64,000 bases of DNA from Gambelia wislizenii (taxonomy: Eukaryota > Chordata > Lepidosauria > Squamata > Crotaphytidae), in the NCBI GenBank assembly GCA_030847615.1, contig JAUMIR010000001.1, forward strand, positions 255,815,187 through 255,879,186. The letters are read 5' to 3'. Below the pieces are notes generated by a model. That model did not search any database. It was not told the DNA's origin and was given only the letters and a program-made list of their open reading frames with translations. Made by a program: the position numbers and the translations under genes. Every line of letters starts with the position of its first letter. The stretch's first letter is position 1. Of the stretch, positions 56,299-64,000 are shown one piece after another.

Positions 56299-56703
56299 AA
56301 ATGGCCAGGTGTTCCATGTGATGTATCTAACTTATATTTGCAACTTCCTGAACCTGAGCCACCCTGTGAGGAAACTGAATCAGAAGGTGAACCAGCAATG
56401 GCAAAAGACCTGAGTGAATTTACTGAAACTACCCAGTGTATGCCAACACTAGCTGCAACTTCTAGCACTACCTGTTCTCCAAGATCTTCAGAGGGAGGAG
56501 ATTCCTTGGAGGGTAAAGTCACAAGAGGAAAAGTTTGCCATGAATCTGAAACATCACTATCAAGTTCCAGTGAAATGCCAGCAGAATTTTCTGAGACAGG
56601 AGATTCTGAAAGCCCAATTTTTGCGGGTCCTATGGTACAAGAGGAACTACCTGGCATAGTGAAAAAAACATCTACCATAGCGTATCTCTCAGAACCAATG
56701 CAG
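56299..56703 (+). CDS. Host gene exon candidate 7
   Basis: A 405-nt exon (135 codons, phase 0 to 0) with acceptor ttattttccag and donor gtaaaa. It reads KWPGVPCDVSNLYLQLPEPE, then a long acidic Ser/Thr/Glu-rich part (SSSSEMPAEFSETGDSESP) and ends KKTSTIAYLSEPMQ. Low complexity and negative charge suggest an unstructured region. No membrane segment or enzyme motif is seen. It is the largest host exon in the window. Confidence 0.8.
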
Positions 56704-57574
56704 GTAAAATATTGTCTCACCTCCTGTCCCTCTGCCAACCCTGCTTCAAACAAAAATAAGGTTATTCTACCTGTCCTTTTCTAATGGACAAACTATTTGG
56801 GTTTTTTTACATTTCCATTCTTTATGTTTTGAAGTACAGTAGTAGCATACAGTTTATAGATGTTAAAACGGGGGATGGGCCAATTTTGGTATTTTGAAGA
56901 TAACATTCCTGCACTATGTCAGACTTTTACCTTCCCTCTTTAACATGCCGAGGAAGCCTTGTAGATGCAATTCTGTGAAAGGGGTTGGGGATCGCTCATA
57001 GAAAATTCCCACTACAAGCCCTAAGATTCTTTGGGAAAAGCTATGACAGTTCAGTAGGTACTTTGGGGAGAAACATACCAAGATACATTTATAGAACAGT
57101 TATACCGATCTTGTATTTAACCCCACTGCCTGTTCACCACTTGGAATTTTAGCCAGGCGAGTGAATGGCTCCTGGTGTTTGGCTCCTTTTTCTGCATGCC
57201 CCTGTGTTACTATGCTGAATGTCAGGGGAAGCACTTTGCCTCTTCTCCACCCATCATAGAAACATACAACAAACACACCCTAAATAGTTGCCACCAGCCT
57301 GCTGAACGTCTCAGCTGGGCCTGCCAGAGGCAAATGTCATCCTGTGCTCTCAGCATCCATGGTAGCTGGTGGCTTTCATGTCCGTAGTGTGATGAGTATG
57401 CCCCAGGTATTAATCTGAACTCTAAAGGAGCTGTGGAAGGTGCCAGACCTATTTTGGGATAAGGTTCAGCACCTTTGAGAGTTCTTTTAAATTCAGACTA
57501 AAACCCAAAGTAAATCCGTTGCCCCACTGACAGCTGGAAGAGGCAGGCAGTGCTGTTTTCAGTGTAGAAAAGGG
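56704..57574. other. Intronic sequence
   Basis: No repeat or exon identified before the palindrome. Confidence 0.4.
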
Positions 57575-58626
57575 GGGTAGACACTATGTCCTAACAAATC
57601 ATACACCATTCAATTACAGCAATTTATCTCATATACTTTTTGAGGATACACAAGTTATTAGCACATATAGAACATAGTCAAGTGTACAACATCCAATGAA
57701 ATGAACAATGCGACATCCAATGCAATAAACAATGAAATTATACTAATTTTAACAGTAACAAAAGGAATTTGAACAACATCAAAGCAGCATGATAAAGATG
57801 ATTAATATTAGAATATCACACTTATACAACTGCAAAGATACATACACTGTAATGACTTTACAAATGGAATTTTTTTTCTTTTGTACATATATGTATCTCA
57901 AAGCTGAGTCCCAAATGTGAACCCGTGCTAAGAATTTCTGGATCAGCCGCAGAGTCTTTGGCTGAAACACCTGTATATCAAGAGGGATCCAGACGGCTCC
58001 TCCGGAGTTCCGGTTTTTACCCGTTTCGGTCAAAGACCTTTTTCAATGGATAGGAGGCTTTTTTAATTATCTAGCCTGGAAAACGTGGGGATCAACTTCT
58101 TTTTCTTTTTATGCTGCTATGCTTAATGTGCACTTCTAAGGATACTGCAAATGCTGACTTTTTGCTTTGAGGTGAATTTAAGTCCACTAATAGTTGATCC
58201 CCATGTTGATATACAGGTGTTTCAGCCAAAGACTCTGCGGCTGATCCAGAAATTCTTAGCACGGGTTCACATTTGGGACTCAGCTTTGAGATACATATAT
58301 GTACAAAAGAAAAAAAATTCCATTTGTAAAGTCATTACAGTGTATGTATCTTTGCAGTTGTATAAGTGTGATATTCTAATATTAATCGTCTTTATCATAG
58401 AACACTGCTGCTTTGATGTTGTTCAAATTCCTTTTGTTACTGTTAAAAATTAGTATAATTTCATTGTTTATTGCATTGGATGTCGCATTGTTCATTTCAT
58501 TGGATGTTGTACACTTGACTATGTTCTATATGTGCTAATAGCTTGTGTATCCTCAAAAAGTATATGAGATCAATTGCTGTAATTGAATGGTGTATGATTT
58601 GTTAGGACATAGTGTCTACCCCCCTT
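57575..58626. repeat. 1.05-kb palindrome, possibly Penelope-like
   Basis: The left arm 57575-57980 and right arm 58204-58626 are near-identical inverted copies over about 405-420 bp (tagacactatgtcctaacaa against ttgttaggacatagtgtcta, and so on). The spacer of about 220 bp contains, on the minus strand, cattgaaaaaggtctttgac and cgaaacggg. This is a GGTC-loop-GACC helix followed by GAAAC, as in hammerhead ribozymes of Penelope-like elements. Both arms produce the same 60-residue frame, but there is no evidence it is a protein. Confidence 0.75.
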
Positions 58627-58928
58627 TTCTACATTGAGCTTATTGTAGTACCCTCCTGTTGTGGTTTTCTTTAAGTGCTGTTTTCAGGCCTGCAAAATGT
58701 CCTACAGGCCCATTTTTTAACTTGAGAAAAGAGGGGTGGCTGCCTAAAAACTTTTTTTAGTCTAGTAACTCCTAGAAGATGATTTACAAGAGTGGGCTAT
58801 ATCCTGTCAGGCAGCTTTTCTGCTGACTGCATTCCAAAACAATTGCAAATCCCTCCAGTGTTTTCTTATCAATTGTATATAGACTAACCTTCTTGAGTCA
58901 TCTTTGCACGGCCTTTTACATGTAGAAT
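58627..58928. other. Intronic sequence
   Basis: Nothing identified. Confidence 0.4.
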
Positions 58929-59155
58929 CAAGGCCAGTTTAAGGCACCAGTGGTGTCAGCACCTGCAGGGGGGGCATTATTGTGGGGGAGCCCCGTAGTA
59001 ACCCTCCTCCTGCAAAAAACATTATTAGTAATAATCTGAATATCCTGTACTGTTAATAGCTTAGGTTGAGTTAGGTTACATTGACCTGAGATAAACATAT
59101 GCCCCCCCCCAAAATAAAGCATTGCAAGGCTCCCCAAAATTCCCTAAACTGGTCA
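58929..59155. mobile_element. MITE, copy 2 of a pair
   Basis: The ends caaggccagtttaaggc and ccctaaactggtc are inverted. The interior is shared with 45989-46211 (ctcctcctgcaaaaaacatt and attgacctgagataaac). Confidence 0.75.
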
Positions 59156-60455
59156 TATGTAGCATAATGCTTTGCCACTACGTTAGTGACCACACAAGAT
59201 CCCAAAGTGCACAGGGTGGTATAAGGCCAGCCCAAGACGTTTTGCTGCCTGGCGCAAAGGACAAGATGGCACCCCACCCCTGCCATTTCATCTGCAGAAG
59301 AGGGTAAGAATGACAGTTCACTTTTACTACAATTCAGATGGTCACACAACATTCCCTTCCTTCATGTGAAGGCAGCAGGTTAGCTTAGGGGGTTGCAAGC
59401 CTGGCCATGTGGACCTGACAGCTCTGTCCTCCTAACAGAGAGGAGCTGCAAGGAGGTAGCCACCATTGTCCTCTTCACAGCATCCCTCACCTGGTGCCTG
59501 AGAAGACTGCACCTGTCTGGTGTCAGGGCTACTGCTGGGACAGTAGGGGTATCCTAGCTCTGTAGAAGGGGGAAAGGCCCTATACTTTTCTGTCAATATC
59601 TGATTCCCCCCCCCACAAGATTTTAGAGTACTGAAAAAAAGAAAGGAGTAATTGAAATGTGTGCAAAATGCTGTAAACATGAGGTACCTGGAATTAGTAG
59701 CTGCTACAAATTAGAAGGAACACAGGACAACAACTAGCTGCTATTTTATGCTGAATCCATCCTTACTATCATAGTGAGTGCTCAAGCTCACAGGGTAAGC
59801 TTGCATTTATTTATTTATTTATTTATTTAAAATAAATTTATTTAAAAGCCAGTATTTAGCTGGCTTTTCAAGAACAGAGACAAAGATCCTTTGTAATAGC
59901 TATCCTCAGGCATGGTAGAGGGCACAGGATACCAGAATTAATTTTTACCCATTTAGCTTGTAGGATGGCTGCAGGAAACTGTGTTAACCCAAAGCTGTAC
60001 TGTATTAGCTCCTTACCTGTTTCTACCCCCTATACTCAGATTTGCCTAACTGGCAAGAATGGTTGGAAGGAATGATTTATGCACCCTTTCAGTTTTGCAA
60101 GCCCTTTTTGTAGCCTTTTGCAAGCCTTTTGTAGACTACAGTCAGTTGACCAGGAATATTTTTCTGAGCAGTATGGACTTCTGTTTTCAGGACATTTGGT
60201 TGCGTTTGAGAAATATCATTCTGGGTACAACAAGCACAATTAATTAAGTAGGCTTTATTAACATTAAACCTTCATAAGGAATAATTATAAGCATAATAAA
60301 AACAGAGCTGCTTCTTTTTTGTCTTCTGCTTTGCATAATGTCATTCCCTTCAATTCATTATCTTATACGTTATTATGGCATTCCAACTTTTATAAAGATT
60401 TGTTAAAATGAACAACTGTCTTTTTTCCTCTCCTTCATGTATTGCTTCTTAAAAG
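59156..60455. other. Intron with repeat scraps
   Basis: agcccaagacgttttgctgc near 59230 looks like an old DNA-transposon fragment. (ATTT)n at 59805-59830 is a simple repeat. Ends with the acceptor attgcttcttaaaag. Confidence 0.4.
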
Positions 60456-60528
60456 TCAAAGGAATCACTTCCCAGGTCTGATTTTCCTCTTCGTGTCTCA
60501 GATGAGTTTGTAAGTCCTAAACTATCAG
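60456..60528 (+). CDS. Host gene exon candidate 8
   Basis: A 73-nt exon with a long pyrimidine tract before cttaaaag and donor gtaaac. At phase 0 it reads SKESLPRSDFPLRVSDEFVS and PKLS, and leaves one base (phase 1). This fits the phase 0 end of exon 7. An internal gtaagt at 60510 is a second possible donor that would shorten the exon. The gene continues beyond the window. Confidence 0.66.
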
Positions 60529-61269
60529 GTAAACAACATCACTTTTTTAATAGTAATGATCTGTTTCCAGCAATTAGTATTCTGTATGAAATGAGTTGAA
60601 ACATGATGTTAAAGACCAGAAGAAAAGAAGATGTCATACCTTTAATCCTTATTATATCTGGCTCTTGGAAAGAAGAAACAGGAAGAATCAATCCAGTTTT
60701 GTTTTTTGTCAGATGATTATACTTCTACTGTTACCAACCTGGCATTTTTCCAATGTGTTGGATTACAATTCCATTATCACCAGTCATCATGAGTCATACA
60801 GGATAGGGATGGTGGGAATTGTAGTCAAATGCATTTGGAGCTAAGTGAGGATGACTGCTTGAGGCTTTCTGGTGGTCAAGGGATGGGAAGTGCTGTAAAT
60901 TCCTTCCCTCCTCCCATGGCTAGGAGAAGCAGGAATGAGAATTTACTATAAACTAATTGTATATATGAATTGATAGATTTGCATAATTTATATAGGGTTG
61001 TATAACTTTGTTTTTAGCTCTATCTTTAGTTTGGGGAAGCAGGTTTTTCTTTAAACACTTGATGCAATTACACTCCATAAAGCAATTATAATAGCAATAA
61101 AAACAATGAATCACGATTCTGGAGGAAGAATCACATATTCCTGTGTATAAAAGTATTGCAGCTTAAAGGAAAATGTGCTACCTTTGTAACAATTGTGTAC
61201 TTTTAAGAGAAGACATATAGACTCTTTCACAAATGAGTACCTATTTCAGAAAAATGTGAAACTTTATTT
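60529..61269. other. Intronic sequence
   Basis: An inverted pair (ttggattacaattcc and gggaattgtagtcaaa) at 60760-60830 hints at a small MITE; otherwise nothing identified. Confidence 0.4.
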
Positions 61270-61343
61270 CATAGAATCATAGAGTTGGAAGAGACCACAA
61301 GGGCCATCTAGTCCAACCTCCTGCCATGCAGGAACACACAATC
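61270..61343 (-). mobile_element. Short CR1 3'-end fragment
   Basis: atagaatcatagagttggaa to ggaacacacaatcat is the reverse complement of the last about 75 bp of CR1. Confidence 0.8.
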
Positions 61344-61571
61344 ATATTTATAGATCAAGAATTCAAATAAGTGTATAGACCTTGGCTTAAATATTGCAGA
61401 AAGATGCACTGAAATTCTCTGGCTGATCCACTCTTCCATCACTATCTTTCAAGACATGAAAATAATAATAGTAAGAACAGCAACAACAATAACAAATGAA
61501 ATTTATTTACTGCTTTCAAGGGTCCAAGGAATCATTTTGGTTTCTGCAACAGAAAATTGCACCGCCCATAC

Positions 61572-63841
61572 TCATAGAATCATAGAATCATAGAATCATA
61601 GAATCATAGAATCATAGAATTGCAGAGTTGGAAGAGACCACGAGGGCCATCCAGTCCAACCCGCCTGCCACGCAGGAAATCACAATCAAAGCATCCCCGA
61701 CAGATGGCCATCCAGCCTCTGTTTAAAGACCTCCAAGGAAGGAGACCCCACCACGCTCCGAGGGAGTGTGTTCCACTGCCGAACAGCTCTTACTGTCAAA
61801 AAGTTCCTCCTCATGTTGAGGTGGAATCTCTGTTCCTGGAGCTTGCACCCATTGCTCCGTGTTCCAGTCTCTGGAGCAGCAGAAAACAAGCCTGCTCCAT
61901 CCTCAGCGTGACATCCCTTCAAATACTTAAACAGGGCTATCATATCGCCTCTAAACCGTCTTTTTTCCAGGCTAAACATACCCAGCTCCCTAAGTCTCTC
62001 CTCATAAGGCATTGTTTCCAGACCTTTCACCATTTTAGTTGCCCTTCTCTGGACACGCTCCAATTTGTCAATATCCTTTCTGAATTGTGGTGCCCAGAAC
62101 TGGACACAGTATTCTAAGTGAGGTCTGACCAAGGCAGAATAGAGTGGCACTATTACTTCCCTTGATCTAGACACTATACTTCTATTGATACAGCCCAAAA
62201 TTGCATTGGCCTTTTTAGCTGCCGCATCACACTGTTGGCTCATGTTCAACTTGTGGTCTACTAGGACTCCTAGATCCCTTTCGCACGTAGTCTCATTCAG
62301 CCAGGTCTCTCCCATCCTATATTTATGCATTTCATTTTTCCGCCCTAAGTGCAGTACTTTACATTTCTCCGTATTGAATTTCATTTTGTTAGCTTTGGCC
62401 CAGCTCTCCAGTCTATCCAGGTCATTCTGAATTTTGATCCTGTCCTCTAGGGTATTAGCTACTCCTCCCAATTTGGTGTCATCTGCAAATTTGATAAGTA
62501 TGCCCCTAATTCCCTCATCTAAGTCATTGATAAAGATGTTGAATAGCACTGGGCCCAGGACAGAACCCTGTGGCACCCCACTGGTCACATCTTTCCAAGA
62601 CGAAGAGGAGCCACTGCTGAGCACCCTTTGGGTTTGGCCGGTCAACCAATTACAAATCCATTGAACAGCTAACTTGTCTAGCCCACATTCTACAAGCTTG
62701 TTTGCAAGAATGTCATGGGGAACCTTGTCAAAGGCCTTACTGAAATCAAGGTATGCAATGTCCACAGCATTCCCTTCATCTATCAAGCTGGTAACTTTAT
62801 CAAAAAAAGAGATCAGATTAGTCCGGCATGACTTGTTTCTCTGAAACCCATGCTGACTTTTTGTGATTATGGCATTGCCTTCTAAATGTTCACAGACTCT
62901 CTGTTTAATGATCTGTTCTAGAATCTTCCCTGGTATTGATGTCAGACTAACTGGACGATAGTTGTTGGGATCCTCTTTTTTCCCCTTTTTGAAGATGGGA
63001 ACAACGTTTGCCCTCCTCCAGTCTGCTGGGACTTCTCCTGTTCTCCAGGAGTTCTCAAATATTATTGCCAATGGCTCTGAGATTATATTTGCCAGCTCTT
63101 TTAATACTCTTGGATGTAGTTCATCTGGTCCTGGAGATTTAAATTCATTTAGATTAAGAAGGTATTCCTGTACTACCTCTTTACTTATTTTGAGCTGGAT
63201 TTCCCCTATTGTGTCCTCTGTTCCATTCTCCTCAGGTTGGTCCTCCTTTTCCTTTTCTGAAAACACTGAGGCAAAGAAGGTGTTGAGTAATTCTGCCTTT
63301 TCTCTGTCCCCTGTTAGCATTTTGCCATCTTCTCCACGTAGCGGCCCTATCATTTCCTTCTTCCTCCTTTTGCTGCGGACATACCCAAAAAACCCCTTTT
63401 TATTGTTCTTAACCTCCCTAGCAAGCCTGAGCTCATTCTGCACTTTAGCTTTTCTGACTTTACTCCTACACGTGTTCGCTATCTGTTTGAATTCTTCCTT
63501 GGTGATTTCCCCCCCTTTCCATTTCCTATACATGTTCCGTTTAAAACTTAGCTCCATTGAAAGTTCTTTAGTCATCCATCCTGGTTTCTTGAGACACCTC
63601 CCATTTTTCTTCCTCAATGGTACTGTTTGAAATTGTGCCTTCAGTATCTCCCTTTTGAGAAAGTCCCATCCATCTTGAGGTCCCTTCTCTTTTAGTATTC
63701 TTGACCATGGGATCATCCCCAGTATTTCCCTGAGTTTATTGAAATCAGCTCTCCTAAAGTCAAGAATGCGTGTCTGACTATGCCTGGCTTCTCCTTTCCA
63801 TTGTATAACAAACTCCAGGAGAACATGATCACTCTCACCTA
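61572..63841 (-). mobile_element. CR1 LINE, 5'-truncated, recent
   Basis: On the plus strand the element begins with the reversed 3' tail, (catagaat)n at 61572-61620, and runs to about 63841, where coding similarity ends. It holds the 3' part of CR1 ORF2 and a short 3' UTR. There is no poly(A) tail, as normal for CR1. No clear target duplication is seen. Confidence 0.9.
61686..63716 (-). CDS. CR1 reverse transcriptase, N-terminally truncated
   Basis: A 676-codon uninterrupted frame that also reads open upstream to about 63841 (residues such as RILDFRRADFNKLREILG). It therefore starts inside ORF2, and the Met at 63716 is not the native start. Motifs: FKSPGPDELHPRVLKEL, DPNNYRPVSLTSIPGKILEQ, KSQHGFQRNKSCRTNL, AYLDFSKAFDKVPHDIL, SGVPQGSVLGPVLFNIFIND and FADDTKLGG with both catalytic Asp. 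These are followed by WAKANKMKFNTEKCKVLHLG and the CR1 C-terminal tail with QRRATKMVKGLE and RQWNTLPRSVV. The endonuclease domain is missing. Lack of any stop suggests recent insertion. Confidence 0.9.
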   Translation of the reverse strand: MIPWSRILKEKGPQDGWDFLKREILKAQFQTVPLRKKNGRCLKKPGWMTKELSMELSFKRNMYRKWKGGEITKEEFKQIANTCRSKVRKAKVQNELRLAREVKNNKKGFFGYVRSKRRKKEMIGPLRGEDGKMLTGDREKAELLNTFFASVFSEKEKEDQPEENGTEDTIGEIQLKISKEVVQEYLLNLNEFKSPGPDELHPRVLKELANIISEPLAIIFENSWRTGEVPADWRRANVVPIFKKGKKEDPNNYRPVSLTSIPGKILEQIIKQRVCEHLEGNAIITKSQHGFQRNKSCRTNLISFFDKVTSLIDEGNAVDIAYLDFSKAFDKVPHDILANKLVECGLDKLAVQWICNWLTGQTQRVLSSGSSSSWKDVTSGVPQGSVLGPVLFNIFINDLDEGIRGILIKFADDTKLGGVANTLEDRIKIQNDLDRLESWAKANKMKFNTEKCKVLHLGRKNEMHKYRMGETWLNETTCERDLGVLVDHKLNMSQQCDAAAKKANAILGCINRSIVSRSREVIVPLYSALVRPHLEYCVQFWAPQFRKDIDKLERVQRRATKMVKGLETMPYEERLRELGMFSLEKRRFRGDMIALFKYLKGCHAEDGAGLFSAAPETGTRSNGCKLQEQRFHLNMRRNFLTVRAVRQWNTLPRSVVGSPSLEVFKQRLDGHLSGML

Positions 63842-64000
63842 CTCAGCTGTGGTGACATCATGACACTAAACTCACATATTTGCCTTTTAATAAATATACC
63901 ATAATAGTTTTGTATTGATCCTGGCAATTTGATCCTATGTAACAGTAGAACTAAGCCTGCTAATGTAATTTAAGATGTTCTGTCCCAGGAAGAAGTCACT
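63842..64000. other. Flanking intronic sequence
   Basis: Short AT-rich end of the window without a feature. Confidence 0.4.

Noticed and set aside
56265..56753. 162-residue minus-strand frame
   Set aside because: Antisense to host exon candidate 7, which has both splice signals and matching phases.
57779..58453. Two identical short proteins encoded in opposite directions
   Set aside because: They are the two arms of a palindrome; no start context, no homologue recognised.
1..64000. CRISPR arrays, bacterial operons or phage genes
   Set aside because: Introns, LINEs, SINEs and DIRS elements show a vertebrate nuclear genome; the only short tandem arrays are microsatellites and the exon minisatellite.

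Overview
The window is eukaryotic, intron-rich and AT-rich, and dominated by retrotransposon relics. The mix of CR1 (ending in ATTCTATG repeats), L1, DIRS1-like tyrosine-recombinase elements, a Vingi/I-like LINE, Penelope-like fragments, hAT and Tigger-type MITEs, and SINEs with a 5S-rRNA or tRNA head and an ACAACA tail points to a squamate reptile, probably a lizard. This assignment rests on family recognition and not on a search. There is no bacterial gene, operon or CRISPR array.

Host gene. On the + strand I can join eight exon candidates (3982-4026, 29351-29442, 40055-40207, 41801-41915, 43799-43865, 48727-49004, 56299-56703, 60456-60528). Every splice junction has a sensible acceptor and donor, and the codon phases match across all joins, giving 1228 nt of open frame (409 codons plus 1 nt). 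Both ends of the gene lie outside what I can see. I do not recognise the protein. Its central exon consists mostly of sixteen tandem 15-bp units coding a Pro/Asp/Glu/Ile/Gln-rich pentapeptide.

Left part (1-3.47 kb and 5.4-12.5 kb). A minus-strand L1 runs off the left edge. From 5.4 kb an old plus-strand L1 is split by a TIR element, a SINE-like segment, Tigger-like MITEs, a perfect-looking hAT hairpin, a CR1 3' end and an unidentified 0.34-kb insert. The 3' end of an unassigned LINE (here called LINE-X) follows at 12.0-12.5 kb.

DIRS elements. DIRS-1 (12.79-19.13 kb) keeps inverted terminal repeats, the internal complementary region, Gag, RT, RNase H, methylase-like and tyrosine recombinase segments, but it is inactivated. 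DIRS-2 (31.23-34.48 kb) is an internally deleted relative that sits inside LINE-X. DIRS-3 (21.69-28.91 kb) is older and carries an L1 with a 19-bp target duplication and a putative solo LTR. A composite DIRS-4 (49.43-55.74 kb) has two left ends and one right end. LINE-X (30.75-38.71 kb) is also interrupted by a nearly 3.7-kb Vingi-like LINE.

Right part (38.7-64 kb). Host introns hold SINEs, a Penelope-like fragment with a decayed hammerhead-type motif, a CR1 fragment, paired MITEs, a 1.05-kb palindrome with a hammerhead-like motif in its loop, and a minus-strand 5'-truncated CR1 with an uninterrupted reverse transcriptase frame of at least 676 codons.

How it fits together: the host gene supplies introns, and successive waves of elements have landed there, often inside one another. 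The relative order can be read from the nesting: old L1 and LINE-X first, then DIRS, then a younger L1, Vingi-like and CR1 copies.
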